64,000 nt of DNA from AC-43 sp963728855 (lineage in GTDB: Bacteria; Actinomycetota; Actinomycetes; Mycobacteriales; Micromonosporaceae), in the NCBI GenBank assembly GCA_963728855.1, contig CAVSLN010000007.1:1501938-1565937 (forward strand), in the 5' to 3' direction. The number at the start of each line of letters is the position of its first letter. Positions within the stretch are counted from its first letter, which is position 1. The position numbers were made by a program, and so were the translations under genes. Shown here piece by piece: positions 52,447 through 62,248 of the stretch. The notes below the pieces were generated by a model. The model saw only the letters and a program-made list of their open reading frames with translations. It had not been told where the DNA came from and searched no databases.

Positions 52447-54210
52447 CAACGGCTGACCTCCGTCGGCGCGGCGGGCTTGGCGGGCTCGCCGAGCAGGCGT
52501 TCGGCGGCGCCGCGCAGTTCGACGCGGCGGACCTTGCCGGTGGCGGTGGTCGGGTACCCGTCGACGAACACCACCTTGCGCGGGCTCTTGTACGACTCGA
52601 TACCCTCGCGGCAGAACACCACGAGCTCGTCCTCGGTGACCTGGTGGCCGGCCTTGGGGATGACGAAGGCGACCGGCTTGTCGAGCCCGTCGGTGTCGGG
52701 TGCGGCCACGACCACGGCCTGCGCCACCGCGTCGTGTGCGAGCAGCCGGTTCTCCACCTCCGCGGGCGCGACCCACATCCCGCTGACTTTGAGGACGTCG
52801 TCGGTCCGCCCGAGACACGTGTAGTACCCGTCGTGGTCCCGGACATAGGTGTCGCCGGTACGCAGCCACTCGCCCTGGAACACCTGCCGGGAGGCGGCGT
52901 AGCGGGACCAGTAGCCGGTGGCCGCGGAGTCGCCCCGCACGAACAGCGTGCCTGGGCTGCCTGGCGGCACCGCCTGCCCCCGCTCGTCCAGGATGCGCAG
53001 CTCGTACCCGGGGACCGCGACACCGGTCGTGCCCGGGCGTACGGCGCCTGGCCGGTTGGACAGGAAGATGTGCAGCATCTCGGTCATGCCGATGCCGTCG
53101 ATGATGTCGACGCCGAATCGCCGGGTCCACCGCTGGTACAGCTCGGCGGGCAGCGGCTCGCCGGCCGAGGCGGCCAGCCGTACCCCGGGCAGCGGCGTCG
53201 GCGGGCAGGTCGGCGCGCAGCATGTTGGCGAAGAACGTGGGGCCGGCGAAGAACAGCGTCGCGCCGTACTTCTGGGCGCGCTCGGCGAGCGTGTCCGGTT
53301 TGGACGGCGCCGGTTCGAGCACCGCGGCGGCGCCCACCGACAGCGGGAACAGCACCGAGTTGCCGAGGCCGTACGCGAAGAACGCCTTGGCCGCCGAGAG
53401 GCACCGGTCGTCGGGCCGGATGCCGAGCGCCTGGGCGGCATAGGTCTCGCACACGACCCGGATCGAACCGTGCCGGTGCATCGCACCTTTGGGCTTGCCG
53501 GTGGTACCCGACGTGTAGAGCCAGAACGCCGGCGAGTCCTCGATGGTGGGGTCCACCTCGTCATCGGGTTCGCCGCGCGCGAGGTCGTCGAGGTCCGCGG
53601 GGCCGAGGACGCCGGCCAGTTCGGGCACGCTGGCGGCGGCCGCCCCGGCGAGGTCGGCGAACTCGCCGCTGGCCGCGAGGAACCGGGCGCGGGAGTCGCG
53701 CAGCAGTTCTGCCAGTCCGTCCGCCCGCAGCATCGTGGACACCGGTACGGGTACCGCGCCGATGCGCAGCGCAGCGAGGAAGACGGTGACGAAGTCGGGC
53801 GCGTCGGCCATGAACATCAGCAGCCGCTGTTCGGGTTGCAAGCCGGCGCGACGCAGTCCGGCCGCGGTGCGCCGGACCCGGTCGTGTAACTCGGCGTAGC
53901 TCAGCTCGCCGTGCACACCGGTCAGGGCTAAGCGGCCGCCGTCGCCGTTCTCGATATGCCTGTCGAGCAGGTAGGTGCTGGCGTTGAACAGTTCGTGGGC
54001 TGGCACTTGGGCCAGACCAGTCAGGCGGCGTTGGTCGTGGGCTGGCACTTGGGCCAGACCAGTCAGGCGGCGTTGGTCGTGGGCTGGCACTTGGGCCAGA
54101 CCAGTCAGGCGGCGTTGGTCGTGGGCTGGCACTTGGGCCAGACCAGTCAGGCGGCGTTGGTCGTGGGCTGGCACTTGGGCCAGACCAGTCAGGCGGCGTT
54201 GGTCGGTCAT
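52443..54210 (-). CDS. bclA: Benzoate-CoA ligase, one frameshift, repeated N-terminus
   Basis: ATG at 54210. AMP-binding loop YTSGTTGKPKGAMHRHGS, the benzoate-ligase-like segment AAKAFFAYGLGNSVLFPLS, and the final Lys motif TATGKVRRVEL. It would activate benzoate to benzoyl-CoA, the first box step. Two oddities. Residues 3-72 are five exact copies of DQRRLTGLAQVPAH. And near 53195 an extra base breaks the frame, with the natural sequence resuming as PLPGVRLAASAGEPLPAEL; the 1,768-base span is 3n+1. The family usually starts about ten to twenty residues before LFNASTYLLDRH. Confidence 0.88.
53995..54204. repeat. Five exact copies of a 42-bp unit at the ligase N-terminus
   Basis: Units 53995-54036, 54037-54078, 54079-54120, 54121-54162 and 54163-54204 are identical (starting gtgggctggcacttgggcca). 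They are in frame with the ligase and encode 14 residues each. No spacers, so not CRISPR. Confidence 0.95.
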
Positions 54211-54226
54211 GGCGCACCGTTCCGGT

Positions 54227-55645
54227 TCAGGCGAGGTGGACGTAGTCGTAGTCGAAGGGCTTGCCGTTGATGCCCTGCCGGGGCGGCGCGATCCAGGCCG
54301 CGATCTTGCCGCGCTCGTGCACGGGCCGCATCAGCGACCGCACGTGGGTCTTGTCGACGTCGGTGGGCAGCCAGGCGCCCTTGCGCCGCGCCCACTCCTC
54401 AGGGGAGATGCGCTCACCGTCGGGTGTGGCCTCGATGCCGGCGAACGCGCCGACCTTGCGGTTGAAGGCGACGTGCGGCAGCCGCAACCGCTGCGGCAGA
54501 CCGGCGCTCTCCAGGATCTTGTTCCACCGGTTGACGCCGTTCTGGCAATCGTCGATGTACTCGCGGCGCAGGTCGGTGTTCAGGCCCACGAGTGCGGCGA
54601 CCTCGGTCTGGCCGATCTCGCCGTCCTCGGTGACCGCGTCGACCATGATGGACTCGTCGGTCAGCCGGTGGTCGTCGTCGCGCCGCTCCTCCGACCACCG
54701 TCCCTTGAGGCCGGAGGTGAAGTAGTTGGCGACGTTGGTGGAGGTCTCCGACCCGAACAGGTCCAGCGACACCGAGTAGTGGAAGTTCAGGTACTTCTGG
54801 ATGACGTTCAGCGGGATGCCTCCGTACGGGCCCACGTCGTCGGTGTCGTGCTGCAGCATCAGCTGTACCGTGCGCTCCACCACCCGGTCGATGCCGGTCG
54901 TGCCGACGAACATGTGGTGCGACTCTTCCTTGAGCATGAACTCACAGGTGCGCGACAGCGGGTCGAACGCCGACTCCTTGAGCGTGCCGAGCTGGTACTT
55001 GCCGTCCCGGTCGGTGAAGTAGGTGAACATGAAGAACGACAGCCAGTCTGGAGTCTCCTCGTTGAACGCGCCCAGGATGCGCGGCGACTCGGCGCTGCCG
55101 CAGTTGCGGTGCAACAGTTCCTCCGCCTCCTCGCGCCCATCCCGGCCGAAGTAGGCGTGCAGCAGATACACCATCGCCCACAGGTGCCGGCCCTCCTCCA
55201 CGTTGACCTGGAAGAGGTTGCGCAGGTCGTACAGGCTGGGTGCGATGGCGCCCAGATTCCGCTGCTGTTCCACCGACGCGGGTTCGGTGTCGCCCTGGAT
55301 GACGATCAGGCGTTGCAGGTCCGCCCGGTACTCCCCGGGCACCTTCTGCCACACCGGCTCGTCCTTGTGCTGTCCGAAGGCGACCCGCCGGTCCCGGTTG
55401 CGCTCGGCGAGGAAGATGCCCCACCGGTAGTCCCGCATCGCGACGTGGTCGAAATGCGCCCACCCCTCGCGTCCGACGTTGACCGCGGTGCGCAGGTACA
55501 CGTCCTGCGTGGGCAGCGTCGGGCCCATGGACTCCCACCAGGACAGGAAGTTAGGCTGCCAGGACTCCAGGGCCCGCTGCAGCCGGCGGTCGTCATGCAG
55601 GTCGACATTGTTCGGGATCTTCTCGAAGTAGTCGGCGGTGGTCAT
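54227..55645 (-). CDS. boxB: Benzoyl-CoA 2,3-epoxidase BoxB
   Basis: 472 residues, matching BoxB length. Diiron ligands appear as VEEGRHLWAM (about 147-153) and KEESHHMFVG (about 238-242). Other family segments: NFLSWWESMGP near the start, FFMFTYFTDRDGK, LPHVAFNRKVGAFAG near the end and the terminal FDYDYVHLA. BoxB adds one oxygen of O2 to benzoyl-CoA, giving the 2,3-epoxide, using electrons from BoxA or an equivalent. It is 2 bp behind boxC and 16 bp before the ligase. Confidence 0.95.
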   Translation of the reverse strand: MTTADYFEKIPNNVDLHDDRRLQRALESWQPNFLSWWESMGPTLPTQDVYLRTAVNVGREGWAHFDHVAMRDYRWGIFLAERNRDRRVAFGQHKDEPVWQKVPGEYRADLQRLIVIQGDTEPASVEQQRNLGAIAPSLYDLRNLFQVNVEEGRHLWAMVYLLHAYFGRDGREEAEELLHRNCGSAESPRILGAFNEETPDWLSFFMFTYFTDRDGKYQLGTLKESAFDPLSRTCEFMLKEESHHMFVGTTGIDRVVERTVQLMLQHDTDDVGPYGGIPLNVIQKYLNFHYSVSLDLFGSETSTNVANYFTSGLKGRWSEERRDDDHRLTDESIMVDAVTEDGEIGQTEVAALVGLNTDLRREYIDDCQNGVNRWNKILESAGLPQRLRLPHVAFNRKVGAFAGIEATPDGERISPEEWARRKGAWLPTDVDKTHVRSLMRPVHERGKIAAWIAPPRQGINGKPFDYDYVHLA

Positions 55646-55647
55646 GC

Positions 55648-57414
55648 TCAGACTCGCTTCCGGTCAAAGTCGGCACGCTGCCCGGTGCCGAACTTGCGCA
55701 ACGCGCCGCCGGGCCCCGATGCGTTGGGGCGGTTGAAAATCCAGTTCTGCCACGCGGAGAGCCGGCCGAAGATCTTCGTCTCGATCGTCTCGGGGCCGGC
55801 GAATCGGTAGTTGGCCTCCAGGCCGGTCAGCGCGTCCGGGCTGAAGCTGGACCGCTCCTCGACGGCGATGCGTACCTCCTCGGCCCAGTCGATGTCGTCC
55901 GGCGCGAAGGTCACCAGCCCCAACCGCTCCGCCTCCTCGGCCGGCAACGGCTCCCCCGTACGGGCTTCGACCGCGGCGAGAGCGGCCGGGTCGCCGATGA
56001 ACCGGGTCCCCAGGCGGGTCAGGCCGTTGCCCATCAGCAGCGCGCCAAGGTTCATCGGGCCGACGGTGACAGCGGCCGGCTCCGCGGCCGGCTCCAGGTC
56101 CGGACGATCCGCACGGGAAGAGCGGCTTCGCCCCGCCTCCTGATCTTCCTCGAAGACCCCGAACAGGTGGTACGAGCGGTCGGCGGCCAGCGCCAGCTCG
56201 AACAGCGACCCGGCGAAGCAGCTGCCCGGCTCGATCAGCGCCAGGACGCTGCGGCTGGTCACGTCCAGCCGCTTGAGGGTTCGCTTGAGGTACAGGACGA
56301 TCTCGTTGGCCAGCCAGTCGTCCCGGTTGTCCAGCAGCAGCGAGTCATAGGCCAGCACCTGCCCCGGGTCCCCTTCCGTACGCAGCACCCAGGTACCCAG
56401 CTCGATCTCGTTGGTACGCAGGTCGAGGATCAGGTCGTCCAGCTCCCGGGTGACCGCGAGGGTCCAGAAGTCGCTGCCCTGCCGGTGCACCTCGCCGATG
56501 TCCCCTGGCGCCTCGGATGAAGGGCCGCGAACGGTGATTTCCACGCAGCTGCGGGACCGGTCCAGGACGGCATGCACGTACCGGTAGGAGATCGCCTCAA
56601 CGGTCCGGGTCTTGGCCAGCGGTGCCAGCTCCATGCCGGCGGCACCGGCCGGACGGGGCGACCGGGCAGCGAACTCCGCGGCCCGCCGCGCGACCGTCTC
56701 GCTCCACTGTGGACGGGACACCGCCTCGTCCACCAGCCGCCACGCCACCGCCCTGCGGCCCCCGACGCCCTCCGACCTGGTGGCGAAGTAGTCGGCCAGG
56801 TCCCGGCGCACGTACCGCTTGTCCACCACCCGGGTCAGCCCGCCGGTGCCCGGCAGCACCCCCAGCAGCGGCAACTCCGGCAATGACACCGCGGACGAGC
56901 GGTCGTCCACCAGCATGATGTGCTCGCACGCCAGAGCCAGCTCGTATCCGCCACCAGACGCCGTGCCGTTCAGCGCCGCGATCCACGTCTGCCCAGAATG
57001 CGCGGTCGCGTCCTCGATCCCGTTGCGGGTCTCGTTGGTGAACTTGCAGAAGTTCACCTTCCACGCGTGCGGCGAGGCCGCCAGCATCCGGATGTTCGCG
57101 CCGGCGCAGAAGATCCGCTCTTTGCCGCTGGTCACCACGACGGCACGCACCTCCGGATGCTCGAACCGCAGCCGCTGCACAGCGTCGTACAACTCGATGT
57201 CCACGCCCAGGTCGTACGAGTTCAACTTCAGCTCGTACCCGGGCACCAGGCCGCCATGCTCGTCCACGTCCATCGCCAGCGTCGCGACCGGACCGTCGAA
57301 GGTCAGTCGCCAGTGGCGGTACGTGCTCGGGTGCACCCTGAACTCGACGTGCACAGGCGGCTGCTCCGGTCCCACGTCTCCGGATGTACCGGGCGCGGTT
57401 GCCACGCTGGTCAT
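55648..57414 (-). CDS. boxC: Benzoyl-CoA-dihydrodiol lyase BoxC
   Basis: The ATG at 57414 follows GGAGGCGGCC. 588 residues with a double-crotonase build. First half: IFCAGANIRMLAAS and NGTASGGGYELALACEHIML. Second half: LIEPGSCFAGSLFELALAAD. The end resembles other BoxC proteins (AWQNWIFNRPNASGP). BoxC hydrolyses the epoxide ring, releasing formate and 3,4-dehydroadipyl-CoA semialdehyde. First gene of the box operon, divergent from the PaaX-like repressor. Confidence 0.95.
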   Translation of the reverse strand: MTSVATAPGTSGDVGPEQPPVHVEFRVHPSTYRHWRLTFDGPVATLAMDVDEHGGLVPGYELKLNSYDLGVDIELYDAVQRLRFEHPEVRAVVVTSGKERIFCAGANIRMLAASPHAWKVNFCKFTNETRNGIEDATAHSGQTWIAALNGTASGGGYELALACEHIMLVDDRSSAVSLPELPLLGVLPGTGGLTRVVDKRYVRRDLADYFATRSEGVGGRRAVAWRLVDEAVSRPQWSETVARRAAEFAARSPRPAGAAGMELAPLAKTRTVEAISYRYVHAVLDRSRSCVEITVRGPSSEAPGDIGEVHRQGSDFWTLAVTRELDDLILDLRTNEIELGTWVLRTEGDPGQVLAYDSLLLDNRDDWLANEIVLYLKRTLKRLDVTSRSVLALIEPGSCFAGSLFELALAADRSYHLFGVFEEDQEAGRSRSSRADRPDLEPAAEPAAVTVGPMNLGALLMGNGLTRLGTRFIGDPAALAAVEARTGEPLPAEEAERLGLVTFAPDDIDWAEEVRIAVEERSSFSPDALTGLEANYRFAGPETIETKIFGRLSAWQNWIFNRPNASGPGGALRKFGTGQRADFDRKRV

Positions 57415-57456
57415 AAGGCCGCCTCCTGTGGGTCCGTTCGCCCACACTCTACATCT

Positions 57457-57491
57457 CAATCGTGGGGCGTCAAGAGCGTGTAGCACGATTG
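57457..57491. promoter_or_regulatory. Inverted repeat in the boxC / paaX-like divergent gap
   Basis: Arms caatcgtg (57457-57464) and cacgattg (57484-57491) are exact reverse complements, 19 bp apart, inside the 178-bp gap between boxC and the repressor gene. The site lies 43-77 bp upstream of boxC, where a repressor could block the promoter. Assignment to the PaaX-like protein is inferred. Confidence 0.6.
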
Positions 57492-57592
57492 GTCTACAGG
57501 TGCCTGGCGTTCAGGCGGGCCGGCGTAGCATGTAGGCGTCCGGCGAGCGAAGCCGCGAGCCGAACCGGCAACTGAACCGAGGAGGGCCCGCG

Positions 57593-58447
57593 TTGACCGA
57601 TGCGTCCGTGACCGCCGCCGGGCACGCTCCGGCCGTGTCGCGCCGGCATGCCGCCGGCGCGGAGAGCGCGCGCGGGTTGCTGTTCACCGTGCTCGGCGAG
57701 TGCGTGCTGCCCGCCGGCGGATCGGCGCTGACCTCGACCTTCATCGACGTGCTCGGCCGGCTCGGCGTGGAAGAGAAGGCCAGCCGCCAGGCGTTGATGC
57801 GCACCGGCGGGGACGGGCTGCTGGTCTCCGAACGCCTGGGGCGGCGCACCCTGTGGAGGCTGACCGAGGCCGCCGAGCGGTTCCTCACCGAGGGCGCCGA
57901 GCGCATCTACGGCTTTCAGGCAAGCCAGCCGGAATGGGACGGCCGGTGGCTGATCGTGCTGGCCCGTCTCCCGGAGACCGAGCGAGCCGCCCGGCATTTG
58001 CTGCGTACCCGGCTGACCTGGGCCGGTTTCGGCAGCCCTGCGCCCGGTGTGTGGATCAGCACCCACGCCGACCGCACTCCGGAGGCCGAGCGGGTGCTCG
58101 GCGAGGCGGGTGTGCACGACGGGCAGATCTTCCTCGCCGAGCACCACGGCGGGGGACCCTTGTCCGTGATGGTGGGCCAGGCGTGGGATCTGGACGCGGT
58201 CGAGACGAGCTACGAAGACTTCCTCGCCGAATTCGCCCGGCCACCGTCGAGTGACCCGCTGGTTCGGATGGTGCAACTCGTCCATGCCTGGCGCCGCTTC
58301 CCGCTCATCGACCCCGCGCTGCCGGCCGAGTTGCTCCCCGCCCGCTGGAGTGGCGTACGGGCGGCAAAGGTCTTCGCGCGGCGGCACGCCGAGTGGCACG
58401 CCGCCGCCCAGGCCGAGTGGCACCGGATCACCGAAGAAGCTGGATGA
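57593..58447 (+). CDS. PaaX-family transcriptional repressor
   Basis: The TTG at 57593 has GAGGAGG just upstream. 284 residues. N-terminal winged helix: STFIDVLGRLGVEEKASRQA then LMRTGGDGLLVSERLGRRTL. Middle: WDGRWLIVLARLPETERAAR, WISTHADRTP. The C-terminal PaaX domain includes RRFPLIDPALPAELLPARWS. PaaX represses phenylacetate genes and is released by phenylacetyl-CoA; here the inducer is probably benzoyl-CoA or a related thioester. Convergent with the opine dehydrogenase gene 31 bp away. Confidence 0.85.
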   Translation: MTDASVTAAGHAPAVSRRHAAGAESARGLLFTVLGECVLPAGGSALTSTFIDVLGRLGVEEKASRQALMRTGGDGLLVSERLGRRTLWRLTEAAERFLTEGAERIYGFQASQPEWDGRWLIVLARLPETERAARHLLRTRLTWAGFGSPAPGVWISTHADRTPEAERVLGEAGVHDGQIFLAEHHGGGPLSVMVGQAWDLDAVETSYEDFLAEFARPPSSDPLVRMVQLVHAWRRFPLIDPALPAELLPARWSGVRAAKVFARRHAEWHAAAQAEWHRITEEAG

Positions 58448-58478
58448 CGGCCTGACGCGAGTAGTCCGGGTCAGCTGG

Positions 58479-59588
58479 TCACCAGGTGCTACTGGGGGTC
58501 CGGTTGGTTGGTGCGCCGGTCTTGACGTAGGTCTTGATCTGTTCCAGCGACATCCCGGCGATTCCCAGCTCGTCGGCGCTGCGGCCCTCCTGCCACCAGT
58601 CCTTGTCGTGTACGGCGTTGTATACGGTGATGACGGAGTCGATCACCGGGGTGGCGACACCGATCGCCTTGCCGATGTGGCTCCACGGCACCAGGCCGTA
58701 CGGGGCGTCCTCGGTGAAGTAGCGGCTGTCGATGTCATGCGGCCCGGAGATGGGTGTAAGCGAGATATTGCCGTGCATGCTCATGTACAACTCCTGCCAG
58801 GTATAGCCTTCCCGCAGCCCGGCGAAGTCTTCGATTGGCGTCAACGTGTACCCGAGCCGCCGCCCGATCTCCTTGCGTTCATTGTCGATCTGGACGTTGA
58901 TTCGGCACGAGGCCGGGGTCACCCCGTGCTCGTAGAGGAAGAAGGGCCGCTTCGGCGAGTTCTCGATGGCGGTGAGGCTGAGCAGGCACGGCCCGGCGTG
59001 GACCGCGGGGTTGACGATGCTGAGCCCGGCTTCCAGGACGTCGGAGTACACCTTCTCGTAGGGATGGATCGCCCGCAGCTCGTCGATCAACTCGGGGCCC
59101 TTGTCGGCCGGCATGAAGGCCACGTTGACCTTGTTGCGGCCGTAGACGGCAACCTCGCACGGTGCCGTCAGGCGGGTGTCGTACGGCAGGTTGTTGACTT
59201 CCGCGATGACGGGGCACTCGGCGTCGCCGACCACGGTCCGGAAGAGCAGGCCGGCGAACGCGCCGGGGTAGACGACGACGATCTGGTCGCTCCTGGCCCG
59301 ACCGCGGAGCAGGCGCGCATAGCTGTCGTGGGCGAACGCCGGCGTCACGATGAGGATGTATCTCACGCCGTCAATGGCCTGGTCGATGTCGCTGGTCACC
59401 AGGTTGAGCTTGAAGGTGCCCTTGAGTATGCCGGACGCGTGGATGGTACGGGTGTCGAAGAGCTTGCGCAGGTTGTCCTGGAACTCGGGCATCTCGAACA
59501 GGTTCACCGAGAACCCGCGGGAGACGAGGTCGGCCGCCATCGCGTGCGCACCGTGCCCCCCGCCGAGAACCGCGACGGCGTCAGTCAA
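58479..59588 (-). CDS. NAD(P)-dependent opine-type dehydrogenase
   Basis: 369 residues. N-terminal Rossmann motif AVLGGGHGAHAMAADLVSRG, a middle segment with LIVTPAFAHDSYA, and the C-terminal octopine/nopaline dehydrogenase domain with ISGPHDIDSRYFTEDAPYGL. These enzymes join or split an amino acid and a 2-oxoacid (octopine, nopaline and relatives). The gene is the last of an operon with a polar amino-acid importer, 45 bp behind the ATPase gene, which suggests uptake and breakdown of an imported opine, or synthesis for export. Direction is unknown. Confidence 0.82.
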   Translation of the reverse strand: MTDAVAVLGGGHGAHAMAADLVSRGFSVNLFEMPEFQDNLRKLFDTRTIHASGILKGTFKLNLVTSDIDQAIDGVRYILIVTPAFAHDSYARLLRGRARSDQIVVVYPGAFAGLLFRTVVGDAECPVIAEVNNLPYDTRLTAPCEVAVYGRNKVNVAFMPADKGPELIDELRAIHPYEKVYSDVLEAGLSIVNPAVHAGPCLLSLTAIENSPKRPFFLYEHGVTPASCRINVQIDNERKEIGRRLGYTLTPIEDFAGLREGYTWQELYMSMHGNISLTPISGPHDIDSRYFTEDAPYGLVPWSHIGKAIGVATPVIDSVITVYNAVHDKDWWQEGRSADELGIAGMSLEQIKTYVKTGAPTNRTPSSTW

Positions 59589-59633
59589 TGCCCTGCCTCC
59601 TTGAGTCGATCGCCGTCCCGGTCAGTGCCGCGC

Positions 59634-60485
59634 TCACGCCGATGGGTCCGGGGTGTCCACGGCCGGGTCGAACGAGGACTCGGGATGGGACGGGTCGCCA
59701 AACGTCTTCAGGAAGTCCTTGGTCCGCCGCTGGGTGGGCCGGTCGAGGACGTCCGCCGGAGTACCGCGCTCGATGATGCGACCACCATCGAGGAAGACCA
59801 CCGAGTCGGAGATCCGGCGGGCGAACGGCACCTCGTGCGTGACGATCATCATCGTCATGCCGTCGTCGGACAACTCGCGCATGACCTGCAGGACCTCCCG
59901 GGTCGACTCCGGATCCAGCGCCGAGGTCGGCTCGTCGAACAGCAGCACCTTCGGCTGCAGGGCCAGCGCCCGGGCGATGGCCACCCGCTGCTGCTCACCG
60001 CCCGACATCTGGTCGGGGAAGGCGAGCCCGCGGTGCGCGAGGTGGACCCGCCGCAGCAGCCGCACCGCATTGTCGATCGCCTCCGCCGCCGGCACCCCGG
60101 CCGCCTTCATCTGGGCGAGCACCACGTTCTCGACGGCGGTCAGGTGCGGGAAGAGGTTGAAGCGTTGGAACACCATGCCGACCGACTGGCGCAGCCGGGC
60201 GAGATCCCGGCAGACCACCCGGGTACCCGCGAACACCGGTTCGCCGGCCACCTCGATCGAGCCCCGATCCGGCCGCTCCAGGAGGTTGACACAGCGCAGC
60301 AACGTGCTCTTGCCGCCGCCGCTCTGCCCGATGATGGTGACGATGGTGCCCGGCAACACTTCAAGGTGGACGTTGTCGATCACTACACGGCCATCGAACG
60401 ACTTCACCAGCCCGGCGATGGCGATAACCGGAGCGTCGGGTGCCACCTGACCGTGGTACCGCATCCGGCTCTCCTCAAGCGTCAT
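59634..60485 (-). CDS. Polar amino-acid ABC transporter ATPase
   Basis: The ATG at 60485 overlaps the permease stop (ATGA); an ATG at 60464 is possible. 283 residues: Walker A GQSGGGKST, signature MSGGEQQRVAIARALAL, Walker B VLLFDEPTSALDPE and H-loop MIVTHEVPFARR, all typical of GlnQ/HisP-type ATPases. It carries a tail after the usual domain end (DPSHPESSFDPAVD). Confidence 0.9.
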   Translation of the reverse strand: MTLEESRMRYHGQVAPDAPVIAIAGLVKSFDGRVVIDNVHLEVLPGTIVTIIGQSGGGKSTLLRCVNLLERPDRGSIEVAGEPVFAGTRVVCRDLARLRQSVGMVFQRFNLFPHLTAVENVVLAQMKAAGVPAAEAIDNAVRLLRRVHLAHRGLAFPDQMSGGEQQRVAIARALALQPKVLLFDEPTSALDPESTREVLQVMRELSDDGMTMMIVTHEVPFARRISDSVVFLDGGRIIERGTPADVLDRPTQRRTKDFLKTFGDPSHPESSFDPAVDTPDPSA

Positions 60486-61291
60486 GACGCACCACCCGGC
60501 TCGCTCGCGGCGGCAGGCTGGATCGCGGCGAGCAACCGACGGGCGGTGCGCATCCGCTGGCGGCGACCGATCGACAGGGCGGCGCCCGCGCGTACCCGCC
60601 GCTCCAGCCACAGCAGCGCCTGCGAGAGCGGGTAGCACATGGCGAAGTAGATGGCGGCGAGGACGAGGTAGACCTCCATCACCTCGAAGGTCTGCGAGGA
60701 CACCGACTGCCCGACGCTGAGTAGTTCCCCGGCCGAGATGGTGATCAGCAGCGAGGTCGACTTGAGCATGTCGACGAGCATCGTGTTGGTGCCGGGCAGC
60801 GCGAGCCGCAACGCTTGTGGGAACACGACGTGCGCGAAGATCGACCACCGGCTCAGGCCGAGGGCCTGCGCGGCCTCGCGCTGCCCGTCGTGGACGCCGG
60901 CCAGCGCGGCCCGGAAGATCTCCGACAGGTACGCGGCGTAGAAGATCGCCAGCGCCAGCGCGCCCGCGTTGAAGGTGCCCAGCACGACCCAGTCACCGAG
61001 CACGTCCTGGGTCTCCGGCAGGCCGAAGTACAGCACGAAGACGATCACCAGGAGCGGGATGTTCTTGAACAGCTCGGTGTAGATCGCGGCGGGCAGTCGG
61101 ACCAGCCGGACTCTGCTCATCCGCATCAGTGCCAGCCCGAGGCCGAGTACCGCCGCGGCGGCGAAGCCCGCGGCGGTGTACTCCAGGGTCCGGAGCAGAC
61201 CGGCCAGCAACTGGCCGGTCCACTCGGACCAGTGCACATTGAACGGCCACCATCCGTGGGCCTGTAACCAATGGATCATTTGGGCTCCCAA
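60482..61291 (-). CDS. Polar amino-acid ABC transporter permease
   Basis: 269 residues, five or so helices. The N-terminal segment includes WSEWTGQLLAGLLRTLEYTA; other family marks are YTELFKNIPLLVIVFVLYFG, then EIFRAALAGVHDGQREAAQA and LGLSRWSIFAHVVFPQALRL (the EAA loop). HisM/GlnP family. Start 22 bp behind the binding-protein gene. A single permease implies a homodimeric channel. Confidence 0.9.
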   Translation of the reverse strand: MGAQMIHWLQAHGWWPFNVHWSEWTGQLLAGLLRTLEYTAAGFAAAAVLGLGLALMRMSRVRLVRLPAAIYTELFKNIPLLVIVFVLYFGLPETQDVLGDWVVLGTFNAGALALAIFYAAYLSEIFRAALAGVHDGQREAAQALGLSRWSIFAHVVFPQALRLALPGTNTMLVDMLKSTSLLITISAGELLSVGQSVSSQTFEVMEVYLVLAAIYFAMCYPLSQALLWLERRVRAGAALSIGRRQRMRTARRLLAAIQPAAASEPGGAS

Positions 61292-61313
61292 GGCCGCTCG
61301 GTGGTCGCCAGGG

Positions 61314-62248
61314 TCAGATGGTCGGCAGGACCCAGTCGGCCGGCCGGTCGACGCCCTGCCGCAGCGTCGTCAGGTACGGCGCTGGCTTGCAGAACGCGTC
61401 GGGGTCGCCGCCCCACTTCTTGACCATCGCGGCCAGCTTGCCGTTCTGGTACATCTTGTCGATCTCGGCGTCGAGCGCCTTCTCCAGTTTCGGCGCCTGC
61501 TTGGCGACGTAGAACGCGATCTGGATCTGCCGGAAGTCCTTGAAGGCCGGCTTCGCGGCGATCTGCTCGTCGGTCGGCGGGGTGAAGTACACCAACTTGA
61601 ACTTGGTGTTCGGGTTCTGCTGCGCCTGGTAGGTCACCAGCAGCGGATCGATGAATCCGACATCGATCCGGCCGGTGCCCAGGTCGTGGAAGAACGTGGC
61701 CGCGTCCTGGTACACCTTCGTCTGTGCCCCGTCGACCTCCTTGATCGACTTCTCCCAGACGTAACCGGTGACGGTCCCGATCGTCTTGCCCTTCAGGTCG
61801 TCGACCGTCCGGTACGACTTGTCACCGACCACGGCCATCGCCGGGGGCGAGTAGTACACCGGGTCGGTGAACAACCCCTTGTCCGCCCGGTCCTTGCTCC
61901 AACCGACACCACCGATCGTGATGTCGTCGCGGTGTGACTGCACACCGCCGAGCATGCCCTTGAAGTCGGTCACGTTGAACTCGACCTTCAGGCCGAGGTT
62001 GGCCGCCGCCTCCTGAAGGATCTCTGAATCCAGCCCCACGAGCTTGCCGTCCTTCACATCGGTGTACGGCATGTACGGCTCGATGGCGACCTTGATCACG
62101 CCCTTGTCAATCGTGTCGAGGCCGGCGGCCGCGGTGCCCACGGCCGACGCACCACCTAGTTCTTCGCGCACCCAGTCAGCAGGACAACGCCGACCACGGC
62201 GAGCGCCGCCATCCCCCTGGTATCGAATAACATTCGTCGAGGCCTCAT
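61314..62248 (-). CDS. Polar amino-acid substrate-binding lipoprotein, signal peptide out of frame
   Basis: The mature domain (about 290 aa) reads DTIDKGVIKVAIEPYMPYTD, VGGVGWSKDRADKGLFTDPV, KSYRTVDDLKGKTIGTVTGY, a SBP_bac_3-type protein. The lipoprotein signal is in another frame: ATG at 62248 gives MRPRRMLFDTRGMAALAVVG then VVLLTGCAKN and a stop. A one-base deletion near 62160 separates them; the 935-base span (3n+2) agrees. A partial copy of this gene lies at 35409-35705. Divergent from the CdaR-like gene. Confidence 0.85.

Noticed and set aside
53995..54204. CRISPR array
   Set aside because: The 42-bp units are contiguous, without spacers, and are translated in frame.
51010..54210. A single 1,066-codon reading joining CoA ligase, reductase and ferredoxin
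   Set aside because: The joins are created by two one-base frame breaks; the three genes have separate starts, stops and ribosome sites, so it is not a natural fusion.
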